This document shows, piece by piece, positions 1-8,406 of a DNA stretch of 64,000 nt; the first letter of the stretch is position 1; every line of letters begins with the position of its first letter. Source of the stretch: Lentisphaerota bacterium (lineage in GTDB: Bacteria > Verrucomicrobiota > Lentisphaeria > Victivallales > Victivallaceae); contig SUVW01000001.1 in the NCBI GenBank assembly GCA_015061815.1, forward strand, positions 186,001 through 250,000, given 5' to 3'. A program made the translations under genes and the position numbers. A model generated the notes under the pieces. It searched no databases, was not told the DNA's origin, and was given only the letters and a program-made list of their open reading frames with translations.

Positions 1-241
1 GGGGCAGAGCGCAGCACAAATGCAGCTTCATCTCCGGTTCCGGCAACTGCTGTTTGCTCAAAACGGTAATACTTTTATCCTTTTCGATAACCCCCCGGGC
101 CAGAACACCTTTCCCGTCCATCAACTCCACATTTTCTCCGGCCCGCGCCCGGAAAACTTTGAAAAGATGCTCGGCCTCACGGCTTTCCGGGATAACGCTG
201 TTTCCCGGTTCCGGGATATCCGTACAAAAAACCCGATGCAT
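1..241 (-). CDS. rsmE: 16S rRNA (uracil-1498-N3)-methyltransferase RsmE, N-terminal part (partial)
   Basis: The first 80 codons of a gene running off the left edge. The start MHRVFCTDIP, followed by EAEHLFKVFRARAGE, is the N-terminal PUA-like domain typical of RsmE, which methylates U1498 of 16S rRNA in the 30S subunit. The ATG at 241 is preceded by AGGGA about nine bases upstream, and the frame stays open to the window edge. The C-terminal SPOUT methyltransferase domain lies outside the window. It follows the ABC permease gene with a 59-base gap, so it may be the last gene of the same minus-strand unit. Confidence 0.8.
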   Translation of the reverse strand, partial: MHRVFCTDIPEPGNSVIPESREAEHLFKVFRARAGENVELMDGKGVLARGVIEKDKSITVLSKQQLPEPEMKLHLCCALP

Positions 242-300
242 TTTTATATTCCCTTTGTTATAATTTACATGAAAAGCTGTATAAAATCAAGCACTGCACT

Positions 301-1974
301 TCAAAATTTGAATATCGCTCCGATTTTTCTGCCCAGCAAAATCCCCGCTGAAGCCATCGTCAGAGCCAGAAAAGCCATCGCCCACACCCCGAATGCCGAA
401 GCTGACGACGGACCTGCCCCCAATATCTGCGATAATTCCAACAAAGCTTTGGTTATCGGGAAAAAGATACTTTTCTGGGCCAGAATCAGCGAATCGGAAA
501 CTTCCAGCATGGAAAAACTGAAAGCAAACAATCCGCCGACCAGCAAATTCGCCCCGATCAGCGGGAATGTGATGGAGGTCAAAGTTTTTACCGGACCGGC
601 TCCAAAATTCCGGGCCGCATGTTCCAGCTCTTCCGGAGTCTGCTCCAAACCGGAAGCAACCGCCCTGACCACATACGGTATCCGTCTGACAGCATACGCT
701 ATTGCCAAAAGCCACAACGGATTATCCACCGGATTGAATATCGCCCGCGCCCAGGCATAACTGGAGGTCATCCCCAGAAAACCGAAAGCGATCACCAACC
801 CCGGGATAGCCAGCGGCAGCATCGACAGCAAATCCAATGCCCATGCCCCGCGCAACCGCCAGCGCGACGTGATCAAAGCGGTCAAAGTTCCGCAAACTAC
901 CGCGATCACCATCGCCAAAGCTGAATAACGCAAACTGTTGACGATCGACGGAACCACCAGCGGATTGGAAAGAGCATTTTCAAAGTTGCTCAAAGTGAAA
1001 ACTTCCGGCAGAACCGTATTGTACCACCGCCGGGAAAACGCCACCCCGACCAGAGCCAGATGCGGCAGTACCGACAGCAGAGCCACCAGTAAAAATGCGG
1101 CAACCGGCAGCATCTTCTGCCATGAACCAAGTTTTTTTGCCCGGGACCCCATCGAACCTTTGACCGCCGCGCCACCGGCAGGAGTGCCGAAAATTTTGCG
1201 CATCAACAGATAGATCAATGCCGAAACGGTCAACATCACCACCACCAGAGAGTAAGGCAGCGGATTGTTTTCCAGTTCCATCAATCCGTTGAAAACCTGT
1301 ACCGGCGTGACCCGGTTGTAGCCGAACATCAACGGAGTTCCCAGCTCGGTGAAACTCCAAACCAGCACGATGCTGCCGCCGGCTAAAAAACCGCTTTTCA
1401 ACAGCGGCAGTTTGATCCGGATAAAACGCTGCAGTTTCGATGCTCCCAAATTAGCTGCCGCATCGGTCAGAGTCGGGTCGATATTACCTAAAGCCGTGAT
1501 CAGATTCAGATAAAAAACCGGATACAAATGCAGTGCTTCGATCACACATACCGACCAGAATTTCCCTTCGCCGCCAAGAAAATCCACCCTCGGCAAACCA
1601 CATTCCGTCAAAATGGTATTCACCACACCGTAATATCCCAATATCTGCTGAAATCCCAAAGCTCCGACAAACGGCGGCAATATCATCGGCAGCAGCATCA
1701 ACAGCGAACAATACTCTTTACCGGGAAAATCATAACGGTCATAAATCACTGCCAGTATCAGCGACAGTATCGCCACCATCATTGTTGTCACCAGAGCGAT
1801 CGCCAGACTGTTCAACAAACCTTCCCGGTAAACCGGAGTACGGAAAACTTCCATCAGCAAGTTCCAGTCGCACCCCTCACCGATGACCGTGAACAACGGC
1901 AATATCAGAAAAACCAATAAAAAAAGCACCAATATCAGCATCAGCAGATATTGCATCATTCTGCGGAAAATCAT
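301..1974 (-). CDS. ABC transporter permease, fused double-domain (iron/thiamine/phosphonate type)
   Basis: A 557-residue inner-membrane permease with about twelve hydrophobic segments, arranged as two binding-protein-dependent transport domains in one chain, as in FbpB- or ThiP-type systems. The EAA-like loops are visible as DAAANLGASKLQRFIRIKLP (first half) and HAARNFGAGPVKTLTSITFP (second half). I chose the ATG at 1974 because AAGGAGGG sits just upstream and the gene follows the binding-protein stop by one base; the frame is open further upstream but only inside that neighbour. With the ATPase and binding protein it forms a complete importer. Substrate is inferred from family resemblance (ferric iron most likely; 2-aminoethylphosphonate is an alternative). 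Confidence 0.85.
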   Translation of the reverse strand: MIFRRMMQYLLMLILVLFLLVFLILPLFTVIGEGCDWNLLMEVFRTPVYREGLLNSLAIALVTTMMVAILSLILAVIYDRYDFPGKEYCSLLMLLPMILPPFVGALGFQQILGYYGVVNTILTECGLPRVDFLGGEGKFWSVCVIEALHLYPVFYLNLITALGNIDPTLTDAAANLGASKLQRFIRIKLPLLKSGFLAGGSIVLVWSFTELGTPLMFGYNRVTPVQVFNGLMELENNPLPYSLVVVMLTVSALIYLLMRKIFGTPAGGAAVKGSMGSRAKKLGSWQKMLPVAAFLLVALLSVLPHLALVGVAFSRRWYNTVLPEVFTLSNFENALSNPLVVPSIVNSLRYSALAMVIAVVCGTLTALITSRWRLRGAWALDLLSMLPLAIPGLVIAFGFLGMTSSYAWARAIFNPVDNPLWLLAIAYAVRRIPYVVRAVASGLEQTPEELEHAARNFGAGPVKTLTSITFPLIGANLLVGGLFAFSFSMLEVSDSLILAQKSIFFPITKALLELSQILGAGPSSASAFGVWAMAFLALTMASAGILLGRKIGAIFKF

Positions 1975-1975
1975 C

Positions 1976-3529
1976 TTATTTTCCCTCCTTCGCCAATTGC
2001 TCTGCCCGCCGGTAACTCTCCCGCGCCGACTCACTCCATTTACGCAAAGTGGCGGCAACCTCTGACGCCGGATTATCCTTGCTTATCTTCAATGCTTTGA
2101 CTGCAAGCGGAGCCGAAGCGTATTCAAAAGGCAGCTTATTGAATTCCGCCATCGCCTGCGGCACTTTTTCCGGGCCGCCGGCCGCGATCACCGCCTGCCA
2201 CGCCCGCTGCATTTCCACATGCGGATCAAGCATCAGACATTTGATGACCTGCCGCAAAAGTGAATAATATCTGCCGGTCAATTCCGGACGGTAATCGAAA
2301 GTATTTTCCGGAGCATAAGGATTATAATCGCTTTTGAACAGATATTGCCGGTTTTCCCCGGTATACAACTCCCGGCGTACCGGCGCGCGGCTCAAAGTCG
2401 TCTTTTCCGGCCCGCCCGGTGTCCCGGCCCGGAAAGCATGCAGCTTCTGTCCATCCTCTGACAGCAGAAAATCCACGAAAGCTTCTGCCGTTTTCCGGTT
2501 GGGAGCCCCCCGTAAAATCTGTACCGGATCAGCTCCGACAGCTGTTCCTCCCTTGGGCATGATATATTTGACATGAGATTTTCCGAAGCATTTTTCGTTC
2601 CACAACTCCTCGGTAAAACCGTAAGTGTCGATCGCCATACCTGCGGCGGCTTCCCCTTTACCCACATCTCCGGCCACTTTGGAAGCGGAATCGGTGATAG
2701 TGCGGGCATTGGCGAATATCTGTTTAAGCAAATTAAGTCCATTGCGCCAGCCGCGTTCCGGATCTCCGGCATCGGCCATACATTGCTGCACGATTATTTC
2801 ATAACATTTATTTGCCGAACCGGATTTGGTCGGATCAGCCAGCACGATCTGATTGAAAAACCGGACATCTCCAAGATCGTTCCATCTCTCCGGCAAACGG
2901 TTATCCGGCAACTCTGCGATCCGGTCAAGATTACAGAAAATGCCGAATGTGGACATCACCACCCCGTAATATTTGCCATCTTTACGGTAAATATTGTCGC
3001 CGCCGAATTTTTCAGGGATCGTCAGAAAATATTCCGGATGCCGCCGCGCCACTCCGCCGTCAACCGCATAGCCGTTACCGGCCAGACGATTGTGTTCAAA
3101 CGTCCCGCCACCGGCAAAAACATCGATCCCGATGCCGACGTCAGAATTCAAAAATTCCCGGCGCACCCAATGCTCCTGTTGACGGGGATCATTGAAAATA
3201 TCACCGTACTCCTTTTGCCACTCAATGCCTTTGTCTTCCAGGAAATAACGGAATTCGGCATGAAAACGGTCATCAATGTACCGGGTGATATCCGACGTGC
3301 CGCCGGGTGTCCGGAAGTCGATGCGCACTTCACGGCCGAAATGCTTTTTATACCATTTGCCGAACGCTTTTTCATACTCATCACGAATGGTTTTATTGTG
3401 CGCGCAGATGACCACCACCGTATCAGCATCACCGGAAAAAACCGGCAGTTCCTCCTGATGACGGAAGTAAAACGGCAATGCCAGCAGCGTTCCCAGCAGC
3501 AATATGCAAATCAACAATCTGATCCACAT
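1976..3529 (-). CDS. ABC transporter extracellular solute-binding protein (iron type)
   Basis: A 517-residue protein with one N-terminal hydrophobic segment (LLICILLLGTLLALPFYF), acting as an uncleaved anchor or signal peptide, followed by a family-1-like binding domain beginning VVVICAHNKTIRDEYEKAFGKW. Segments such as VVMSTFGIFCNLDRIAEL and AEAFVDFLLSEDGQ are typical of periplasmic ferric-iron or polyamine binding proteins. It is longer than the usual 330-380 residues, with extra C-terminal sequence (about residues 400-517) rich in charged helix. GAGGTG precedes the ATG. It lies between ATPase and permease genes with gaps of eight and one bases, so co-transcription is likely. Confidence 0.8.
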   Translation of the reverse strand: MWIRLLICILLLGTLLALPFYFRHQEELPVFSGDADTVVVICAHNKTIRDEYEKAFGKWYKKHFGREVRIDFRTPGGTSDITRYIDDRFHAEFRYFLEDKGIEWQKEYGDIFNDPRQQEHWVRREFLNSDVGIGIDVFAGGGTFEHNRLAGNGYAVDGGVARRHPEYFLTIPEKFGGDNIYRKDGKYYGVVMSTFGIFCNLDRIAELPDNRLPERWNDLGDVRFFNQIVLADPTKSGSANKCYEIIVQQCMADAGDPERGWRNGLNLLKQIFANARTITDSASKVAGDVGKGEAAAGMAIDTYGFTEELWNEKCFGKSHVKYIMPKGGTAVGADPVQILRGAPNRKTAEAFVDFLLSEDGQKLHAFRAGTPGGPEKTTLSRAPVRRELYTGENRQYLFKSDYNPYAPENTFDYRPELTGRYYSLLRQVIKCLMLDPHVEMQRAWQAVIAAGGPEKVPQAMAEFNKLPFEYASAPLAVKALKISKDNPASEVAATLRKWSESARESYRRAEQLAKEGK

Positions 3530-3537
3530 CTTTCACC

Positions 3538-4563
3538 TCACTTCATCGCCAGTAAAAAACCGTCATCAAAAGCAAGATATACCCGGTCACCGGTTTTGCG
3601 TTCTCCGGGGGCACTCTCTTTCACATTCAATATCCCTGCTTCGCTCCTGCAGACCCACTGGGCGCAATCCCCCAAAAATGTACCGCTGACAATTTCAGCT
3701 GCAAACGCCCCCGGATGCTCCGGGGTCACGAATTTTATCCGTTCCGGGCGGATAGCCCCGACAGCAGCTCCGGCACAATCGCCGGCCAGAACAAACTCTC
3801 CGGATGGGGTGACAAGTTTTCCCCCGTCAACTTTTCCGTCTATGAAGTTTATATCGCCCAGAAATGAACCGCAAAAACGATTGGCCGGGCGGTCATAAAG
3901 TTCCCTCGGCGTCCCCAGCTGACTGATCGCACCATCTTTCAACACCGCCATCCGGTCAGCCATACTCAAGGCCTCCTGACGGTCGTGGGTCACATAAATC
4001 GCTGTCTGATTCCGTTCACGGCAGATCCGGACGATTTCGCCGCGCATGGTATCCCGCAGCCGGGCATCAAGATTGGACAGCGGTTCATCCAGCAGCAGCA
4101 CTGCCGGCCGTACCGCCAGAGCCCGGGCCAGAGCCACGCGCTGCTGCTGACCGCCGGAAAGGGACGGCACCCGCCGCCCGGCACAATCGGCCAACTGGAC
4201 AGCTTCCAATGCGCTTTCGACCTCTGCTTTTAATTTTTTACCGGAAACTCCCATTATTTTCAAACCGAAAGCGATGTTTTCAAACACCGACAAATGCGGC
4301 CAGAGAGCATAATTCTGAAACATCATGGCGGCCTGACGCTTTTCCGGCGGCAAAGAAGATATTTCCACTCCGTCAAAAATTATTTTTCCGGAATCCTGCT
4401 TTTCCAGACCGGCCAAAATCCGCAGCAATGTTGATTTCCCGCAACCGGATGGTCCCAGCAGAAAGAACAACTCTCCGGGCGCGACCTCTAACGACAACTC
4501 CCGCAAAACCGGCTTGCCGGGTACAAAACTTTTGCATATCTTATCCAAAAAAACCGATGCCAT
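3538..4563 (-). CDS. ABC transporter ATP-binding protein (FbpC/PotA type)
   Basis: A 341-residue ATPase that powers the adjacent permease. Walker A is GPSGCGKST near residue 38, the signature LSGGQQQR near 134, Walker B VLLLDEP near 155, and the H-loop VTHD near 191. A C-terminal extension of about 100 residues matches the TOBE-type regulatory domain of iron, spermidine and sugar importers (GAIRPERIKFV). The start follows a GGAGG that lies inside the last codons of the sigma-factor gene, so translation of the two is probably linked. Confidence 0.9.
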   Translation of the reverse strand: MASVFLDKICKSFVPGKPVLRELSLEVAPGELFFLLGPSGCGKSTLLRILAGLEKQDSGKIIFDGVEISSLPPEKRQAAMMFQNYALWPHLSVFENIAFGLKIMGVSGKKLKAEVESALEAVQLADCAGRRVPSLSGGQQQRVALARALAVRPAVLLLDEPLSNLDARLRDTMRGEIVRICRERNQTAIYVTHDRQEALSMADRMAVLKDGAISQLGTPRELYDRPANRFCGSFLGDINFIDGKVDGGKLVTPSGEFVLAGDCAGAAVGAIRPERIKFVTPEHPGAFAAEIVSGTFLGDCAQWVCRSEAGILNVKESAPGERKTGDRVYLAFDDGFLLAMK

Positions 4564-4566
4564 AAC

Positions 4567-5928
4567 CTAAAAACCTCCGGGGTGAATGCATCCATCTATA
4601 AATTTCAACTTCTCCGGCGAACGCAGTGTCGCCAAAATCTTGATTTCCAATTGCCGCACCCGTTCCCGGGTCAAATGCAGCTGCCGGCTGATCTCATCCA
4701 GCGGCTGAACCTTGTTGCCGAATAATCCGAAACGCATGATGATTATCTGCTGCTCTCTTTCCGGCAGACTGAAAAGCATCTCCCGGAAACGGTCATACAA
4801 TATCCGCCTGGCAAGTTCTCTGGCCGGCTCATAAGCGGACTCATCCGCAATAAGTTCTTCCAAAACTGTCCCATCTTCATCATTACCGATCTGACTTTGC
4901 AGACTGATGGTCTGCATCGCCATTTTGCGTACTGCACTTATCCGGGCTTCCGGCAGTTCCATTATCTTTGCCAACTCGCTGTTTTCCGGTTCTCGCCCGT
5001 AAAGCTGCAGAAAATTCTGTTCCTGCCGGTGGATATCCTGAATCAATTTTATCATGTGCATCGGCAAACGGATGACCCGGGATTGTTCGGCAATGATCCG
5101 GAAAACATTATGCCGTATCCACCAGCTGGCATAGGTACTGAAACGGTATCCGAGTTTGAAGTCAAATCTTTCCAGAGCCCGCAGCAGCCCCAGATTTCCC
5201 TCCTGAATAAGATCTCCGAATGCCACCCCCCGGTTGCGAAACTTGCGGGCGATACTGACCACCAGACGTAAATGCGCTTCCACCATCTTGTTGCGCAAAC
5301 GTGAATACTCTCTGGCACTCACGCATAATTCTGTCAGTTCTCCGGATAATTCAGTCATGCTCATCAAAAATTTTTCGGTCACCAGTGCAATCTTATCCGG
5401 ATCGGCAGAATTCAATTTTTCCGGTGACGGCAAACGTTTTTCCCAATCAAAACCGGGATCAAGCATCCGGATGTAGCCGCTGATGATATTCAAAAACTCC
5501 TCGACCACCCCGGATTGGATGCTGTATTTTTCCATCTGCCGGACCAATTCATCACGTAACGCCCCCGCCGGCTGACCGGATTCAACGGCTGATGCCAATC
5601 GGGCAAGCGATTGACTCAACGTCTCTTTCCAGGAGATAAAAAATGAAGGAGCCGGAATTTTATTATTCTGAAATCCGGATGGGAAAAACAATTCTGACAA
5701 ATCTGCTTCACCGGCACAACTGCGATCGATCTGCATAATGACCTCCCGCGCGGCAAAACCGTAACGGCACACCAGTGAGTGCAATTTGCTCACAGCGGAC
5801 TCAAAATCCCGGTTCAAAGCCGACTGCGCCTCCGGGGAAAGCATCTCATAATTCCCCAATTGGCGCAGATAACTGTTGAGTGATCCGGAATCCCCGTCAC
5901 ACCCGGCCGGTATTTTTTTTCTGCTCAT
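4567..5928 (-). CDS. RNA polymerase sigma factor, sigma-70 family (RpoD-like)
   Basis: A 453-residue group 1/2 sigma factor. Region 1.2 is seen at SLNSYLRQLGNYEMLSPEAQ near the N-terminus. Region 2 holds HLRLVVSIARKF, DLIQEGNLGLLRALERFD and the -10-reading RFSTYASWWIRHNVFR. Region 3 follows, and region 4 ends with LPEREQQIIIMRFGL and LTRERVRQLEIKIL. About 170 poorly conserved residues separate regions 1.2 and 2, like the RpoD non-conserved insert. The ATG at 5928 overlaps the ispD stop (ATGA) and has GGGGAG upstream; an upstream ATG at 5997 would lie within ispD. Whether this is the primary sigma factor or a paralogue cannot be decided here. Confidence 0.88.
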   Translation of the reverse strand: MSRKKIPAGCDGDSGSLNSYLRQLGNYEMLSPEAQSALNRDFESAVSKLHSLVCRYGFAAREVIMQIDRSCAGEADLSELFFPSGFQNNKIPAPSFFISWKETLSQSLARLASAVESGQPAGALRDELVRQMEKYSIQSGVVEEFLNIISGYIRMLDPGFDWEKRLPSPEKLNSADPDKIALVTEKFLMSMTELSGELTELCVSAREYSRLRNKMVEAHLRLVVSIARKFRNRGVAFGDLIQEGNLGLLRALERFDFKLGYRFSTYASWWIRHNVFRIIAEQSRVIRLPMHMIKLIQDIHRQEQNFLQLYGREPENSELAKIMELPEARISAVRKMAMQTISLQSQIGNDEDGTVLEELIADESAYEPARELARRILYDRFREMLFSLPEREQQIIIMRFGLFGNKVQPLDEISRQLHLTRERVRQLEIKILATLRSPEKLKFIDGCIHPGGF

Positions 5929-6611
5929 TTGCTGCTCCCCGGAAAACATTGACGCAACTTCTCCATATCTTCTGAAGAAGTCAGCTTCATATTCCACATC
6001 CCGGATTCAACCAACTCCACCGGGTAACCGGATAAACGCATTATTTCCGCATCATCGGTCGGGGAGTGATCCGGCAATGCCCTGCATGCCGACCGGTATT
6101 TTACAATATCAAATATCTGCGGTGTTTCTGCATGCCACACCGCATCCCGGGGAACCGCCCGCAAAATCTTTCCGGAAGCATCTGACAACTTCAAACTGTC
6201 CGTCACCCGGCTCCCCGCAATCGCACCACCGGTGACCCTCGCCCGGGCTGCAACTTTCAACAAAAGTTCCGCAGTTGCCAACGGACGCGCCGCATCATGG
6301 ATCGCCACCAATCCGGCAGTCAACGGCAATTTTTTCAGCGCATTGAATACAGATTCCACTCTTGTCTCTCCGCCGGTCACCCAGGAGATATCAGCTCCGG
6401 GCAAAAACTGCTCTGCTATCCGGCGGTATTCAGCAAGAGCTTCTCCTCTGACCGCCACCACCAGATTCCCGGGGGCGGTCAAAGGCAGAAAATTAACAAT
6501 ACTGTGGAGGAACACCGGCATTCCGCCAAGCTCCTCCAACAGTTTATCCCGGACGCCATATCGCTGCGAACTGCCGGATGCAGCAATAATCACACCCAGA
6601 TCTGAAATCAT
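5925..6611 (-). CDS. ispD: 2-C-methyl-D-erythritol 4-phosphate cytidylyltransferase
   Basis: A 228-residue cytoplasmic enzyme that joins CTP and methylerythritol phosphate in the MEP isoprenoid pathway. The nucleotide-binding start reads VIIAASGSSQRYG..DKLLEELGG. Further family motifs are AIHDAARPL near the middle, GAIAGSRVTDSLKL, and TDDAEIMRLSGYPVELVES toward the end. Length is normal for IspD. The gene begins two bases after the deacetylase stop and ends in an ATGA overlap with the sigma-factor gene, so it sits within an apparent operon of otherwise unrelated functions. Confidence 0.93.
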   Translation of the reverse strand: MISDLGVIIAASGSSQRYGVRDKLLEELGGMPVFLHSIVNFLPLTAPGNLVVAVRGEALAEYRRIAEQFLPGADISWVTGGETRVESVFNALKKLPLTAGLVAIHDAARPLATAELLLKVAARARVTGGAIAGSRVTDSLKLSDASGKILRAVPRDAVWHAETPQIFDIVKYRSACRALPDHSPTDDAEIMRLSGYPVELVESGMWNMKLTSSEDMEKLRQCFPGSSK

Positions 6612-6612
6612 T

Positions 6613-7374
6613 TTATTTTACCGCCGGCCGGGCAATTACTGCCAGCGGATCAAAACCATCCGGACAAAATCCGTTGGGATTGTGCCGCACCCAGCCCTCG
6701 GCATAGTCGCAGAATCCGCAAAGTTCCCCCATCGCTCTGGCACGGGAAACCATATCTTCCAGATAAGCATCCATTCCCTGACTTTCATCAAGCCACTGTT
6801 TCTGGGTCTGATGGCAATTGAGCATCTGGCGTTTCAGCGGAATGGTTGAGGTGACATCCACAAAAATATCCGGAGTCACCGGCCGGTTGAGCTGATCTTT
6901 CAACGACAGCGGCAGCGAATGGTAGACTGCCACATCGGTCATCACCGGAGCGATATCCTCCGCCCCCCGGAAATTACCCATGCCCCGGCAGAAAGCAGCG
7001 GAAACTGCCAAACGTCCGGCATTGATGTGATCTTCCATATAATCAAACGGCCCGTGAGTCAGGACGATTTCCGGATCGACCTCACGGATGACCCGCACGA
7101 CTTTGGTAAGCTGTTCGGTATTGTAGAAAACTTCCAGATCGTGAGTGATCGATTCGTGATAAACAGCTCCGGCCATTTTGGCCGCTGCCATCGCCTCTTC
7201 CCGGCGATGGGCAGCCAAATCACTGTGATTATACATATTGCCGCCGAGAGCCCCGTCGGCAATATTCATATAGTGGATCTCATAACCCAGCTCCTTGAGC
7301 CGGATCAGAGTTCCCGCCATCATAAATTCGATATCGTCAGGATGACTGGCGACAGCTATCGCTCGTTTGGCCAT
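6613..7374 (-). CDS. PIG-L/LmbE family zinc-dependent deacetylase
   Basis: A 253-residue member of the N-acetylglucosaminyl deacetylase-like family. The metal motif is ASHPDDIEFM near residue 10, with the partner region GPFDYMEDHINAGRLA further on. Such enzymes remove acetyl groups from N-acetylated sugars or sugar-containing small molecules. A TTG two codons upstream is in frame, but the ATG is better supported. It lies two bases after the NagB-like gene, which suggests the pair deacetylates and then isomerises or deaminates an amino-sugar derivative; the actual substrate is unknown. Confidence 0.85.
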   Translation of the reverse strand: MAKRAIAVASHPDDIEFMMAGTLIRLKELGYEIHYMNIADGALGGNMYNHSDLAAHRREEAMAAAKMAGAVYHESITHDLEVFYNTEQLTKVVRVIREVDPEIVLTHGPFDYMEDHINAGRLAVSAAFCRGMGNFRGAEDIAPVMTDVAVYHSLPLSLKDQLNRPVTPDIFVDVTSTIPLKRQMLNCHQTQKQWLDESQGMDAYLEDMVSRARAMGELCGFCDYAEGWVRHNPNGFCPDGFDPLAVIARPAVK

Positions 7375-7376
7375 GA

Positions 7377-8306
7377 TCAATGCATCTCCACATCACAAAC
7401 GCCGAATCCCGGACGGTAGAAGTTGAAGACCACATCATCATGGTCGCTCAACAGTGACATCGGCACGCTGCTGTCTGCGATCTTCTGGGAGATCATAAAG
7501 GTGGTCAGGCGCATACCGAAGGGGTTGTCGTGATGTCCGGGATGCCAGATGGAAACGCGATCGCTCTTCCAGGTCTGCACAGGACCGACGGTGAAAGCAC
7601 GGCTGGGAACATTCTGAACAGTGCCGCCGCCGGAAGTACGGGCATTCTGGATCAGTGTGATCGGGTGAAGCTCGACCAGGCGGGTACCGAGTTTGCGATA
7701 CTCTTCCGGAGAGGGCGGATTGTCTTTGTACTCACCGGTACGGCGGACGGGATCGTTGAAAGCCCAGTGTTTGGTTTCGCCCTGACCGCCCTGCATCAGG
7801 CGGCAGCGGATCTCGTCGTAAGATTTTTCATAAGCGGCGATATCGCCGTTGGGGAAGTGCAAATTCTCTTCGGGCATGCGCAATTCCGGACGGATGCGGG
7901 AGAAGCAGAGATCCCAGTCAGCTTTGGCAAAGCCCAGCGGGAAATCAAGACCGGCAGGCACATCACCATCCAGAGCCCACTCATCCATGCCCCAGAAGTG
8001 AGCGTTTTTCAAACTCAAACCGGTTTCATTGACGATCTGGGCGACCAGCGGGAGCTGTTCAGTCGGACCGATCGGGCCGCAGATACCGCAGGGATTGTCA
8101 GCAGTCGCCTGTTTCCAGACATTGATGTATTCCAATGCTTCGGCACAGTAGAACTCCTGATAGGTATCAAAAAGATTGATTTTGAACCCCGGACGCTCAA
8201 AGCTTTTCAGATTGTCGATGGTGATTCTGGATGCAGCATCAAGGATCTCCCGGTCAAGAGTGGTGTAATCCCACCAATCAGCAGAAATTTTGGAATAAGC
8301 TCTCAT
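7377..8306 (-). CDS. Glucosamine-6-phosphate deaminase/isomerase-like protein (NagB superfamily)
   Basis: A 309-residue protein of the NagB/6-phosphogluconolactonase fold. [12 protein letters not shown] near residue 130 corresponds to the family's FxxMDEY-type active-site stretch, and [14 protein letters not shown] matches the phosphate-binding loop region. It is about 40 residues longer than NagB and diverged, so deaminase activity is not assured. AAGGAG lies upstream of the ATG, and a good promoter precedes it. It is first in an apparent unit with the PIG-L deacetylase directly behind it, supporting a role in amino-sugar use. Confidence 0.75.
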   Translation of the reverse strand: MRAYSKISADWWDYTTLDREILDAASRITIDNLKSFERPGFKINLFDTYQEFYCAEALEYINVWKQATADNPCGICGPIGPTEQLPLVAQIVNETGLSLKNAHFWGMDEWALDGDVPAGLDFPLGFAKADWDLCFSRIRPELRMPEENLHFPNGDIAAYEKSYDEIRCRLMQGGQGETKHWAFNDPVRRTGEYKDNPPSPEEYRKLGTRLVELHPITLIQNARTSGGGTVQNVPSRAFTVGPVQTWKSDRVSIWHPGHHDNPFGMRLTTFMISQKIADSSVPMSLLSDHDDVVFNFYRPGFGVCDVEMH

Positions 8307-8372
8307 TTTTTGCTCCTTTTTCAGTTTTAAGTTGTTTTATTCAAGCTTTACCTGATTTTTTGCAATCATTGA

Positions 8373-8401
8373 ACTATATCACCGTTCCGCAAATTTTGCA
8401 A
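8373..8401 (-). promoter_or_regulatory. Promoter of the NagB-like gene and downstream operon
   Basis: On the minus strand TTGCAA and TATAGT are separated by 17 bases, about 65 bases before the ATG at 8306. It lies between the tilS stop and the NagB-like gene and could drive the whole unit down to rsmE. Confidence 0.6.
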
Positions 8402-8406
8402 GCTTT

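Noticed and set aside
2573-3898. 441-codon plus-strand open frame across the binding-protein and ATPase genes
   Set aside because: It is antisense to two genes with clear family motifs, has no ribosome-binding site and reads as low-character sequence.
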